Both the position numbers and the translations under genes were made by a program. The notes below the pieces were generated by a model. It did not search any database. It was not told the DNA's origin and worked only from the letters and a program-made list of their open reading frames with translations. From the NCBI GenBank assembly GCA_038501785.1, contig JBAMJR010000025.1, positions 7,024,501 through 7,088,500 on the forward strand: a DNA stretch of 64,000 nucleotides, in the 5' to 3' direction. The DNA is from Myoxocephalus aenaeus. Taxonomy: Eukaryota; Chordata; Actinopteri; Perciformes; Cottidae. Each line of letters starts with the position of its first letter. Positions within the stretch are counted from its first letter, which is position 1. Shown here one piece after another: positions 24,601-34,287 of this stretch.

Positions 24601-27600
24601 GTAGACCCGGCTGTGTGCGGTCTGGATGAACCAGTTTCAAAGCTTCTTGTTATTTATACCAATTCTGTTCACGTTATGAACCGAGCGACATAAGTAAGTG
24701 ACAGAATGCTGCCGTCTGTCTCAGGACCATGATGCTGTGCGCATAGCGAGGAGTTTCCTGGAGTTCTCCGAAGATGTCATCAAAGTTCCCCGGAACTTAG
24801 TAGGTGAGAGAAATCGGCCAACTGAGACGATGAGCTCGCCCATGCAATAACTCTGACCTTCTTCAAAATGAGCCCGACTGTTGGACCTTGACGTCCCAGC
24901 AGACTCGGCCTGACGCTGTTTCCGATCTTACAGGGAAGGTGATCGGCAAAAACGGCAAGCTGATCCAGGAGGTAGTTGATAAGTCCGGGGTGGTTCGGGT
25001 TCGCATTGAGCCAGAGAACGACAAAAAGCCTGCGATAGCAGCAGCGGCGGCGGCGGCAACAGAGGAGGTGAGTCGGAAAAGAATGGACCAGCACCTCCGT
25101 TTACTTAAAGTCACTACGAGGAACTTTTTTTAATTTCTTTGTTGATGCTGGAGGTCCCTGTGGATGAAAAGTGGGTAGTGTTTCTGAGCGCCAGTCCGCA
25201 GCCCTGGTTTGGATTTCCCCGTGTCTCCCATCCCTCCAGTGGGCCGAGCGATGTGTCCTGCATGATTTAGTCTTTTCCCCCGGTGATGGCGAGCATTGAG
25301 AACGGCTTTCTAGAAACGTCCAATCCTCTCGCTGATTGTTTTGTTTACTCATGTAGGTTATTTCTGTATTGCAGTGATACCAGTTCAAAGTTCCTAATAG
25401 TAACTTGCATAACTCAACAAACAGCTACTACCTGTTTAGTTTAGTTTTTTTTACCGCATACTGAAGTCAGACTCAACCTCCATTCCCCTAAATCATCAAC
25501 CTCTGATTCCACTAATGAATGTTTACTGCCGTGCAGGGTTGTTACGGTCATGAAAAACCTGGAAAAGTCATGGAATTTTCAAATGGTTATTTCCAGGCCT
25601 GGAAAAGTCCTTGAAAAAAAAAAAAAATCCCAAAGGTTTTGGAAAAGTCATGTAAACGTGTTATATTCATGTGTTCATGACGTTCATTTACGCTGAGTTT
25701 GAAATAATTAATATGCTTTTAAAAGAAAGACGCTCAAAATATAAGCAGGCATACAAGGCATCTATATAAATGTTTATTATTTTAATCAAACTGTCTCTCA
25801 TTCATTTGTGTTATTTAAGGTTTACTGTATGCTTTGGAATTCTCATTGTTAGTTTAAATACTACATTTTCTCACTTTTTCATGTTTACACCGAGATTTCA
25901 CAAAATGTTTGGTCATGGAAATTTGGTTAAAGGTCATGGAAATCCATTGGTCAAAATGTGTATGAACTCTGGCTGTGAGTATTCCTCATTTTTGAACCGA
26001 TGCGAGACGAGATAATTTATCCTTCCTCCTTCCTCTCACAGGGAATGGTGCCCTTTGTGTTTGTGGGGACCAAGGAAAGCATCTCCAACGCTACAGTGCT
26101 TCTGGACTATCACCTCAACTACCTTAAGGTGCGTATAATCACCCATATATTTGCTTTAACATGGGAAGATAATGCACTTATATCAGGGTTCTCACGGTCA
26201 TGGAAAACCTGGAAAAGTCATGGAATTTTAAAATGGTTATTTCCAGGTCTGGAAAAGTTCTTGGAAAAAAATAAAATCCCAAAAGTTTTGGAAAAGTCAT
26301 GTAAATGTGTTATATTCATGTGTTCATAACGTTCATTTACACTGAGTTTGAAATAATTAATATGCTTTTAAAAGAAAGACGCTCAAAATATAAGCAGGCA
26401 TACATACAGGCATCTATATAAATGTTTATTCTTTTAATCAAACTATTGTCTCATTCATTTGTGTCATTTAAGGTGTACTGTATGCTTTGTATTCTCATTG
26501 TTAGTTTAAATATTACATTTTCTCACTTTCATGTTTACACCGAGATTTCACAAAATGTTTGGTCATGGAAATGTGGTTAAAAGTCATGGAAAAGTCATGG
26601 AAATCCATTGGTCAAAATGTGTAAGAACCCTGTTATATGCATGCGAGTTGAGGCTGGTGGTTTGTCTCCATGCTGTCTTTTTTTTTTTGCACAAGTCATC
26701 ACAGTAAAAGATTAAAACTGCCAACTCTTTTCCCACAAAAGCCTTGTAAGTCGTCCTGACTGTCCAGATTTGTATTCATCCGCTACATTTACTCGCTGGT
26801 TTCTTCAAGCACCCATGAAACAAATGCTCTTGGTCCAATTCAGAGCCCAGTTTCGGGGTAGTGTTGCCACCACACTGACCCTCCCGGGATGCTTCGAAGA
26901 CACGACTGAACCCAGGCTACTAGTGCGCGGCGCGTAAACGCACAAATTGTCATGTGTTTCTCCGTGTCCGCAGGAGGTGGATCAGCTTCGCCTGGAGCGC
27001 CTTCAGATCGACGAGCAGCTGAGACAGATCGGAGGGGGAGGCGGAGGAGGCGGGACGGGGCCGCGGACCCTCAAAGACAAAACCTACGTGTTCGATAACG
27101 GCATGGGGCTGGGGATGGGCATGGGCATGGGAAGAGGGGGAGCAGGAGGCGGAGGAGGAGGGAAGCCCTACGGAGGAAGGGGAGGAAGAGGTGGCAGAGG
27201 GCAAAGAGGAGGAGGCGGTGCAGCTTTCGCCTCAGGTACATGTTAAAAAGACCAAATACAAAGTGAATTTATCGTTTGAATCCATCATATTCTTATCTTC
27301 TTCTTCAAGTAGGGTACTTGTGCACATACGAGGTAAACAAACTGATCTGAGGCTTTAATATGAAATACTTGTCTCAAGTGTTTGACAGTTCCAGTTAGCT
27401 CTGAGTACAAGTACGGCCATTGGTTAGGATGTGAAGGACTCAATGACAGTGAAAGAGCTGATTCTCTGGCTTATATGAGGTTATTTTCAGCTATATTCCA
27501 TGAAAGTCCCTCCCCCAGGTGGTGATTATATAATACAACTAAATATTGATCAAACCCAGTATTTCCGAGGCAGTTTGAATGAGGTCTGACTCGTGCACTC

Positions 27601-29551
27601 CGTCTCCCCCAGGCACCAACTCGGAGGCGTCCAACGCCTCAGAGACGGAGTCGGACCACAAAGACGAGCTCAGCGATTGGTCGCTGGCCCCCACCGAGGA
27701 GCTGCTGACGGGAGGCGGGACCATGCCCAGACGGACAGACGGGAGGAGGAGACCAGGCGGAGGAGGGCTACGGGGACGAGGGGGGAGAGGAAGAGGAGGA
27801 GGAGGAGGAGGAGGGTACAAAGGTAGGTGGTCGTTCACCATTGGCTGCCATTGATCTTGTTTTGCCGCTATTTGGTTTCATCCAGGACACAGAAGTCAAG
27901 TCTAAGATTAAAATACTTTTTTTTCTCCTACCGTTTAGCTCGAGATTTTACACACACACATATATATATATATTTTTTATTTTTTTATTTTTTATTTTTT
28001 TATATATATATAAAAACATTTTTTTTTCATGGGAAGGAAACGAGTGTGTGGTCAGCGAACTCAGGTGTTGTCCATCCTGGTTTTAGGTGACGACATGCAG
28101 TGGAGCGATCCAAGGCCTCGTCATGTCCGAGACCCCAAGACGAGAGCGCAGGAAGAGACTCTACAGGTACGACCACTAAAACAATCCTCTCTGGTTGAAT
28201 GACCTGTAGAGAATGAGACAAATATTTAGGTCCTACTATTAGAACCAGAAGTGAACGCATGTTTCTTTTCTTCTTTCCTAGTTAACTCCTGAACCCCAAG
28301 CAGGTTTGGGGCAATTTTTTATTTTTTTTGGCTTCAGCCTTATTTTTCTCTCTGTGGCCTTGATCTTCACTGCAATGTAAAAGTCCTGTACCTCTATGGA
28401 AACAGCCCAATCATGGCTTGAAGCAGAGAGAACTCAAACATGTCTTTATGCAGTAGAACACAGTTGCAATGCCTTAAATCAGAATCTCAGAAGAATCAGA
28501 ACCATTCATTTGCCAGGTATGTTTACACAAACGAGGAATTTTTCTTGGCCTTCCGCCAAGAAAAATTCCTCGTGCATAACATTAGACGAGACAATCAGTG
28601 CAATAGATATTAAATTAAATATAAAATAAAGTGCTCAGATAAACAGATAACAGTAATGTAAACAAGTGTTCTGTAAGTTGTATGTTAAATTGTAATGTTA
28701 AAGTGACGTGTATTTAAATATGAAGTGTGAAGGGATGTGCAGGGGAGTAGGAAAATAGTCCTGGGGTGACAGGGTCAGTCAGTGGGAGACCCGGGCTCTG
28801 TTGATGAGTCCGACTGCTGACGGGAAGAAGCTGTTAGTGTGGCGTGAGGTCTTGGTCCTGATGGACCTCAGCCTCCTGCCAGAGGGGAGGGACTCAACAT
28901 GTCCAGGGTGAGAGAGGTCAGCTACAATCTTCCTAGCTCGCTTCAGAGTCCTTGAAGCGAACAAGTCCTGGAGGGACGGCAGATTACAGCCAATCACCTC
29001 TCAGCAGAGCGGATGATGCGCTGCAGCCTGGCCTTGTCCTTGGCAGTGGCTGCAGCGTACCAAACGGTGATGGAGGAGCAGAGGATGGACTCAACGATGG
29101 CAGTGTAGAAGTGCACCATCATTGTCTTTGGCAGGTTGAATTTCTTCAGCTGCCTCAGGAAGTACATCCTCTGCTGGGCCTTCTTGGTGATGGAGCTGAT
29201 GTTCAGCTCCCACTTGAGGTCCTGGGTAATGACTCATCTAATACGATCATCTAATAAGATCGCTAGCTTATTTGTCTTATTTGCCTCCAGACTACATGTT
29301 TCCTTTCTCCGTAGATCCGTGTGGATGGTAACAACGAGCGCAGCGTGCAGCACTCCCCGGGGGGGAGAGGAGGAGGAGCAGCAGCAGCAGCAGGGGGAGG
29401 AGGAGGGCTGTCCTCATCCCAGGGTGGCGTCGGCACCGGTGGAGGCGGCAACGAGGGCCCGCCTCGCCACCACCATCAGAGACCCATCAGAGACCGAGGG
29501 ATGAAGAAGGACAAACAGGACGCTCCTCCGCTGGTGAATGGAGTGTCGTAG
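15880..29551 (+). CDS. fmr1: fmr1: FMRP translational regulator, 15 coding exons (whole locus)
   Basis: Orthologue of human FMR1, a polyribosome-associated RNA-binding protein that represses translation of neuronal mRNAs and shuttles between nucleus and cytoplasm. Fifteen exons total 1890 nt (629 aa). Lengths of exons 1-9 (51, 53, 94, 72, 149, 94, 117, 171, 79) equal the human ones as I recall them. In order: tandem Tudor/Agenet domains (about 4-121), KH0 (about 126-202), KH1 with GTHG (235-238), KH2 with GKNG (298-301), an NES-like segment LRLERLQIDEQL (372-383), a Gly-rich region, a conserved SNASETESD phospho-segment, an RGG box (about 505-524) and the terminus PLVNGVS. Arg138, Gly266 and Ile304, mutated in human disease, are conserved. 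KH2 passes straight to GMVPFVFVG, so human exons 11-12 are missing. It is fmr1 rather than fxr1/fxr2 because of the MDELVVEVRG start and the aff2 neighbour. Confidence 0.97.
17794..19017. mobile_element. hAT-type transposable element with 8-bp target duplication
   Basis: Ends are CAATGTTCCCTC and GAGGGAACACTG, a 12-bp terminal inverted repeat with one mismatch. Perfect 8-bp direct repeats CTCATGAC flank it at 17786-17793 and 19018-19025. The TSD length and CAGTG-type end identify hAT. The 1224-bp interior has no recognisable transposase and looks non-autonomous. A GCCGGCCCTAG...GGCGC segment near 18685-18780 may be another repeat nested inside. Confidence 0.9.
19647..19924. mobile_element. 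hAT-like MITE
   Basis: It starts TAGTGTTGTCA and ends ATCATGACAACACTG, which are inverted repeats of each other. I could not find a matching 8-bp duplication, so one end may be degraded. Confidence 0.55.
20955..21007 (+). CDS. fmr1: fmr1 coding exon 2
   Basis: Encodes AFVKDVHEGAVTVAFEN and the first two bases of Asn35. It is 53 nt, as in human. Acceptor TTTTAG at 20954, donor GTGAGT at 21008. Confidence 0.97.
21102..21195 (+). CDS. fmr1: fmr1 coding exon 3
   Basis: Residues 35-66, NWQPERQITFQDVRFPPPT to SDEVE, joining the two Tudor domains. It is 94 nt, as in human. Donor GTGAGA. Confidence 0.97.
21597..21627. repeat. (TG)n repeat abutting the exon 4 splice acceptor
   Basis: Thirty-one bases of TG end six bases before exon 4, taking the place of a normal polypyrimidine tract. 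UG repeats in RNA bind TDP-43 and CELF-type factors in other vertebrates. Confidence 0.95.
21634..21705 (+). CDS. fmr1: fmr1 coding exon 4
   Basis: Residues 67-90, VYSRANDKEPCGWWLAKVR to KGE, in the second Tudor domain. It is 72 nt, as in human. The acceptor is TTGCCAG, directly after the TG repeat. Confidence 0.97.
22224..22372 (+). CDS. fmr1: fmr1 coding exon 5
   Basis: Residues 91-140, FYVIEYAACDATLNEIV to DVPEDLRQM. It is 149 nt, as in human. It carries Arg138, altered in the human R138Q variant. Donor GTAAGT. Confidence 0.97.
22373..23898 (+). other. fmr1: fmr1 intron 5
   Basis: A 1.5-kb intron with a decayed hAT/BED zinc-finger fragment at 23385-23540 on the + strand. Otherwise no recognised feature. 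Confidence 0.8.
23385..23540 (+). pseudogene. Remnant of a hAT/ZBED-type BED zinc-finger domain
   Basis: An open stretch of about 52 codons starts FRFKPNGKRRARERKQ and continues ICKFCGKQVGTKDGNATNLR. The aromatic-rich lead-in, the CxxCGK pair and the KxGNxTNL segment are the pattern of BED zinc fingers at the N-terminus of hAT transposases. The expected downstream HxxxH pair is lost (Gln-rich instead) and an upstream stop closes the frame. It is a fossil fragment inside fmr1 intron 5, not a functional exon. Confidence 0.6.
23899..23992 (+). CDS. fmr1: fmr1 coding exon 6
   Basis: Residues 140-171, CSKESAHKDFIKAVGAF to QLVIL, within KH0. It is 94 nt, as in human. Acceptor GACAG at 23898, donor GTTGGT. 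Confidence 0.97.
24178..24294 (+). CDS. fmr1: fmr1 coding exon 7
   Basis: Residues 172-210, SVNEVTTKRANMMSDMHFR to NRQLE. It is 117 nt, as in human. A short GTGCG/CACAC repeat follows the donor closely. Confidence 0.97.
24388..24558 (+). CDS. fmr1: fmr1 coding exon 8 (KH1)
   Basis: Residues 211-267, with the KH1 GXXG loop GTHG (235-238) and HIYGE containing Gly266, the residue of human G266E. It is 171 nt, as in human. Near-identical to human across KH1. Confidence 0.97.
24725..24803 (+). CDS. fmr1: fmr1 coding exon 9
   Basis: Residues 268-293 plus one base, DHDAVRIARSFLEFSED to RNLV, linking KH1 to KH2. It is 79 nt, as in human. Confidence 0.97.
24934..25067 (+). CDS. fmr1: fmr1 coding exon 10 (KH2 core)
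   Basis: Residues 294-338, starting GKVIGKNGKLIQEVVDKSG, with Ile304 conserved. The 3' part encodes seven Ala using GCA/GCG codons, then TEE. The exon is 134 nt versus about 110 in human, the extra length being mostly the Ala run. Confidence 0.95.
25068..26041 (+). other. fmr1: fmr1 intron 10 (position of human exons 11-12)
   Basis: A 974-bp intron. I looked for sequence resembling human FMR1 exon 11 or 12 and saw none. Nearly half is occupied by a MITE at 25534-25971. Confidence 0.75.
25534..25971. mobile_element. MITE of the CAGGGTT...GGAAAAGTCATGGAA family, copy 1
   Basis: It starts CAGGGTTGTTACGGTCATG, ends TGTATGAACTCTG, and is rich in CATGGAAA and GGAAAAGTCATG motifs. Flanking sequences GCCGTG and GCTGTG look like a degraded short target duplication. 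It is in direct orientation with copy 2 at 26184-26632. Confidence 0.8.
26042..26128 (+). CDS. fmr1: fmr1 coding exon 11 (human exon 13 equivalent)
   Basis: Residues 339-367, GMVPFVFVGTKESISNATV to LNYLK, the C-terminal part of KH2. It is 87 nt, as in human exon 13. It is bracketed by two direct copies of one MITE family. Confidence 0.97.
26184..26632. mobile_element. MITE of the CAGGGTT...GGAAAAGTCATGGAA family, copy 2
   Basis: Ends are CAGGGTTCTCACGG and GTAAGAACCCTG, a short terminal inverted repeat, flanked by TTATAT on each side. The 449-bp body aligns over its whole length with 25534-25971, with scattered substitutions and small indels. The CAGGG ends suggest a hAT-like element, but the 6-bp duplication leaves the superfamily open. 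Confidence 0.85.
26974..27235 (+). CDS. fmr1: fmr1 coding exon 12 (human exon 14 equivalent)
   Basis: Residues 368-454: EVDQLRLERLQIDEQLRQIG, which holds the export signal, then a Gly-rich stretch, a Met-Gly repeat (GMGLGMGMGMGRG), YGGRGGRGGRGQRGGGG and AFAS. The 262-nt exon keeps the human 3' phase. The Gly-rich part diverges strongly from human. Confidence 0.95.
27613..27822 (+). CDS. fmr1: fmr1 coding exon 13 (human exon 15 equivalent)
   Basis: Residues 454-524: GTNSEASNASETESDHK, DELSDWSLAPTEE, then an Arg/Gly-rich RGG box. The Ser-rich segment matches the CK2-type phosphorylation cluster around human Ser500. 210 nt. Confidence 0.95.
28087..28166 (+). CDS. fmr1: fmr1 coding exon 14 (human exon 16 equivalent)
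   Basis: Residues 525-551, DDMQWSDPRPRHVRDPKTR to ETLQ. Human has a related DDHSRTDNRPRNPREAK segment here. It is 80 nt; acceptor TTTTAG at 28086, donor GTACGA at 28167. Confidence 0.9.
28531..28573. repeat. Perfect 19-bp hairpin with 5-nt loop
   Basis: ACGAGGAATTTTTCTTGGC, loop CTTCC, then the exact reverse complement. It lies about 200 bp from the LINE remnant and may belong to its 3' tail. Confidence 0.9.
28770..29235 (-). pseudogene. LINE (Rex1/L2-like) reverse-transcriptase C-terminal remnant
   Basis: The minus strand encodes the familiar C-terminal tail of fish non-LTR ORF2 proteins. Readable blocks are KKAQQRMYFLRQLKKFNLPK, then AIVESILCSSITVWYAAA, DKARLQRIIRSAER and, in another frame, VIGCNLPSLQDLFASRTLKR followed by SHPGHVESLPSGRRLRSIRT. 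A one-base loss near 28995-29000 separates the two frames, so the copy is dead. It is 5'-truncated, as is usual for LINE insertions, and antisense to fmr1. Confidence 0.85.
29315..29551 (+). CDS. fmr1: fmr1 coding exon 15 (human exon 17 equivalent), with stop
   Basis: Residues 552-629: IRVDGNNERSVQHSPGGRG, an Ala run, a second Gly-rich stretch, a HHHQRPIRDRG segment and the conserved terminus PPLVNGVS. TAG is at 29549-29551. IRVDxNNERSV and the terminus match human; the middle is expanded. Confidence 0.96.
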   Translation: MRVDGNNERSVQHSPGGRGGGAAAAAGGGGGLSSSQGGVGTGGGGNEGPPRHHHQRPIRDRGMKKDKQDAPPLVNGVS

Positions 29552-29579
29552 ACACACCACTGGAGGACCTTCTCACTTT

Positions 29580-29580
<1 letters not shown>

Positions 29581-29627
<47 letters not shown>
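29581..29627. repeat. (CA)n repeat in the fmr1 3'UTR
   Basis: Forty-seven bases of AC dinucleotides starting 30 bp after the stop codon. CA-rich 3'UTR elements can bind hnRNP L. Confidence 0.95.
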
Positions 29628-29630
<3 letters not shown>

Positions 29631-31384
29631 GCAACTCGTCATAAACCATCGTAGAGTCTCTCTCGCTTTTTTCTTTCTCTGTCTTTGTCAAACACGTGAA
29701 TACACACATCTCATCAGCACCGACGCGTTTACCGTAGTGAAGTCGTAGACCAGAGGCCATCTGGTTTCTGCTGGGCCGCTCTGTTGAGGTCTTTTGAGTG
29801 TCCGGGTCCAGTTCGTCCCTGACTGTTCCGGTATGTCCTGTTCTTCACCGAAGGGACAAAATAAAAAGAAACAGTACTTTTTTTTTTTGGACAAAAGGAA
29901 AAGAAGAGGAGGGATTTGACTTATCTCTCACAGAGGCACTCACCCCAAACATCCCTTCACAGGCAAATCCTTATTTGCTTGTTTTTCAAATCAACTAAAT
30001 CGGATGGATTTCAATTCCTTTTTTTGCCACAGCCCTGTTTGGACTTCCTCACACAAGAAAGAAAAAAAAGAAGGAAATAATTGGTTGACAAGGAAACCCA
30101 GAATTACAGCAGCATGAAAACATGTGGAAGGAACTTCCTTCCTGCTGTACGACATTTTTTACTGCAGATGTTAATTGTAGAGCTGATGACGGCTCACAGT
30201 TTTAGTGGCACTGGTGTTTCCCACTGGTTGAGAATTTATTTTTGGTGGTCTAAAGCGCCAAAATCCAGCACTTGAGGAGTTCAAAGTGTCCATGTTCTAT
30301 GAGGAATTTCGAACAGGCACGAGGCAACGAAATCCCAACCGACGCTTCTCTCATTTTAAATCATCTGTGTTTTAGTTTCTTGTTGCCTACATTTTTTTTA
30401 GAAATCCCCCAGACCGAGCATGAATCCAGCTACGCATTGGACGAACCAACGGGGAAACATAAATCTGAGGCACTCTGATGCAAATATGGTGTTTCAAAAA
30501 GCTTTTGCAGAAGCAAAGATAGTAACTCCTACGAGTCTTCAACAGGGTACAAAACGTCTTGCACTGCTGTTATGTTTAAATATGAATTACCTGTGACCGG
30601 GACGTCTGGCGAGGTCAACGGTGACGGGGAGTCCCCGTTAAAAGCGAGCTGAAGCGCTCGGTTCGGCGATCCCCTCAGAAATTCTTTGTACAAAAAAAAA
30701 AATATACAAAAAAAGTTTTTAAGCAGGCTGCATGAAGATCATAAACACTGTTGTTTTTTTAAACTCCCTACACAAGATGTCCACGGTGACACCGGAAAGC
30801 TCTGTGGAGATGAGAACCCCAGAGAAAAACAAAATTAAAACCTGGGGAGTGTTCTGATATTTTAAGAAATCACAAAAAAAGTATCTACTGTAAATCTCAG
30901 CACGGATAGAAGGATTCTAAATGCAGCATACAATGGCCAGAAACAGGTCCGACCTGCACAATAGTATAAAGTCATTCTAAAAGAAGCAGTCACGACTAAA
31001 ACGCCTTACCAAGGGGGGGTTCCCATCCTTTACCAGACCGACGGGGAGCCTTTTGGACCTCAGCAGTGGGATATTTCCCAGAGGCTGGTAGCTTTTGTCT
31101 AGTTCCATGCACTTACATTTAACTAAGCACTCTTTGATGGACGCCAGTGAAATAATTCCAGCAACAACTTTTATTTGCTTTCAGACAAACCCGATCAGGT
31201 TGCAGGATTAAGGCGGCAACATGGTGAATGTAGAACTCCTGTCAGCTGATCACATGAGCTTTTTCTTTAATTTATGAAAACCTTTGTATTTAACCTTTTT
31301 TGTTTGTTTTGTTTTGCAGTTAGAAAACCTGTTTGAAGTATTACTGTAGAAGAAACAACATTTCATTGAGTTATACCTTGACAA

Positions 31385-31390
31385 AATAAA
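31385..31390 (+). promoter_or_regulatory. fmr1: Candidate proximal poly(A) signal of fmr1
   Basis: AATAAA followed by an A-run, then GGTGTAAG and a T-rich stretch. It would give a 3'UTR of about 1.85 kb. Confidence 0.4.
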
Positions 31391-32624
31391 AAAAATTGGT
31401 GTAAGTTTAATTCTTCCTGGTTTTTCCAACTTATTCTTACCTCAGCATTTTTTTTCCCGTTTTCATCTTATTTCACTTTGATACAACCAATCGGAATAGT
31501 CATGAAACCGCAATATCGGGTCTTGTTCCGCAACCATAAAAGATGGAATGCATTTTTTATTTACATGATTGGAATTTCCTCTCCTTGCTTTGACTGTGAC
31601 GAACTTAGAGTATAAAGTCGGGTTTGATAAAGAATGATTTAGTCCAGTTTTCTGAGGCTCGTTTGTAAAATCTCCTCAAAGTGTTCACACCAGTCCGGTG
31701 CTGCCGTCTGACCGTACTCGGCCTCTAGTTCATGACGAGGCTCCTTTCTATCTTAGTGCCTTGGATTTATGCTCATCCATTCAAAATGTTTACACGGTCT
31801 GTTCAAAGCCCCGCCCCCTCCTGGTTTTTTACATGTTTCTTGCATGTGTGATTCTCTCATGCATAAAAAATAACAATTGGCAATACACAATGGTGTAAGG
31901 TGACCGCTGCGGTTTTCTGGCCATTAACTTCGCTCCCAAGGCGGTTTCAGGCTTCCTCGTCTGCTGAAACAAAGAGACGGTCGTGTTATCAAATAGCTGA
32001 AAGTGACTTTGTTTAAACAGCGCAGGTGTTCAGACATCAAAGTAACAGGTGTTCCAACCTGCTGTTCAGCTGACACCACCGAGTTACTGACTTCATAAAT
32101 CCTCTGCATGGAAATATCCTTAGTGGCATCATCATCATCACTATCAAAATTAATAGAGAGCTGTGTACGGGGCACGAAGGCCTCTAAAGATTATTTACCC
32201 TCTCAGTTGTCCCAAATTGTACCCTGAATTTAAAGTGTAGAAAGTATTTGTGGATTTATGATGGAAGCGAGGTTGATGATAGCGTTAGTTTGGATAAAAG
32301 AAAAGAAGAAAAAAATGGTTGAAATGTGAGAAAGTCACTGTAAAATAAAAATAGCAAAAAAAAACGTTTCTTGGGGTTTCTCTGGGCATTCCTAGGCATT
32401 TTTACATTTTATTGAAATACTGTATTCACGAAAAGGTAAAATCTCATTTTGTTCTTGAAGCGTGGGAATTGTTCAGGAATGGTCTTTAATTTATCTTCCC
32501 TCTCTGTGGTGCTCTAACAGGGTTATTTTCATGTTTTTATTCTTGGAAATGTGCTTATTGACATTCTTGCTAAAAGATTGTTACCACTCCTACGTCTAAA
32601 CAGTCAAATGAAGCAAGCGCCAAA

Positions 32625-32830
32625 GGGCGTTTAGCTTAGCTTAGCTAAAGACGGTAAACGGGGAAACATATCGCCTGCCTACTCACACTTCTAAAGCGTA
32701 CTAATTAACATATCGTCTTTGTTCGATCTGTACAAAAACTTTCATTTGATAGCGTGCAAACTAGTAATTCTTGGCCAGGCACAGTGACTGTTTACCTCTG
32801 CTTCCAGTCTTTAATGCTAAGCTAACCTAG
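32625..32830. mobile_element. Teleost interspersed repeat (TTAGCTTAGC family)
   Basis: It begins TTTAGCTTAGCTTAGCTAAA and ends near CTTTAATGCTAAGCTAACC, with inverted related ends. The interior (TCACACTTCTAAAGC, ACTAATTAACATATCGT, TTCTTGGCCAGGCACAGTGA) matches a repeat I recognise as common in fish. It sits in the proposed fmr1 3'UTR and may extend to about 32965. Confidence 0.55.
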
Positions 32831-34287
32831 CTTACTGCTCTTTCCGGCATTGTACTTTACCTATCGACACGAGAGTGGTATCAAACTTCTTGCCAAACTC
32901 TCGGCAAGAAAGCCAACAAGCGTAAAAATCTTTAAAAAGTAGCGTACATTGGGAGCGTCTTCAGTGAGCATAGCATTACATTAGGTTGGATCAACTGCAG
33001 ACCTAAAAAAAATGCTGGACTATAAATTCAAAATAGCCACTGTTCCGCATCTGCAGCTCAAAATCCCAACAATTACACATAATATAAGCTGGTTCATCAT
33101 TTTTGGGGGGGAAACAGTTGATTCATAGCTAGAAAACTGCGAATGCTCAAGAGAAACATCCCCCTATTTTGTGTGACATGTGCCTTTTTAATAGTGGCTA
33201 GTATCACAACCTAGACATGTAAATCAGGGATGATGAGGCGGCGATAAAGGACCAGACGCCTAAAGATGGCTACTTCCTGCCGTGACATCATTGATTCACC
33301 CTTTGGTCGTCGAGTGTTTCTGAGCTTCCTTTTAAACTCAAAGGGTGGGTCCAGGAAACCGCCTGCTTTAAATGACCTGATACTTCAGTGTTTCCTTGTA
33401 CAGTTGCTAGAAATAAACCCCGTAGCTTATGCCCTGGTTCAGTTGATCTGTGATACGGATTCAGTTGCTTTTGTGGGCGAGTGCAGTTCGTGACCTTGAG
33501 CTTTGCGAACCCCCCCTTTTTTTCTTTTCTTTTTTACGTTAGCTTGGGATGCAAAATGGTGTGCCCAGTGTAGCTTTCTTCCATATCTCTCTCTTTCTCT
33601 TTGATTGAAAGCAACTGAGAAGAGTTCAAAGGTTGAGCCAGGTCTTATCTTTAACCAGAGATGGAGTGGACCTTTCTAGTCTTGCAATGCATGTACATCT
33701 TTATAGTGGACTTTGAAGAATTTCAGTAGTTTTGGACACGTTGGAAAAAATTAAAATTATAATAATACATATGTTTGTGTTAATTTGTCAGATTTCTCCT
33801 TGACTTAAGTTCTGAAAACCTTCAACTTAAAAGTCAATGACACACAGGGAGCTTTTACCTTTTAGAAAATGTCACAAGAAAAAACTGTTATGTAACTGGC
33901 TTTTTCTTTTCTTAAAAAGAAAAAAGAAGTTCATCTGTCTTTTTCTCAAGTATTATCGGTGTCAATTTCTCTCTCACTAATCTGTTAGGACCTTTTGCTC
34001 TCACTGCAGCCACGTTGTGTTTTTTAATCCCAGTGATCATTCTCTGCAGTGCGTCGACAAATGGCTCATGTGAAAGTAACATCTATATTGTCAATAGATC
34101 ATCAATAGTATGGATTTGCTTTGTATTGTAAAAAGAAAAAAAAGAAGGGAGTGTGGCATATATGTATATAATGATGTCATTATTTGTCTGAGAAAAGATT
34201 TGTACTCTTGTTTCAAATGTGCACTTATCCTGATAATTTCCTTTTTGTTTTGCTGTTTATTATTGGTCAAATGCTAGAGCTCTTGAT

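Larger units (their letters stand above)
28167..29314 (+). other. fmr1: fmr1 intron 14
   Basis: A 1.15-kb intron holding a 19-bp perfect hairpin (28531-28573) and a reverse-oriented LINE reverse-transcriptase remnant (about 28770-29235). Confidence 0.85.

Noticed and set aside
25068..25533. Possible divergent fmr1 exon 11 in intron 10
   Set aside because: No in-frame stretch with both splice sites and similarity to the human exon was found; the exons on either side already join in frame.
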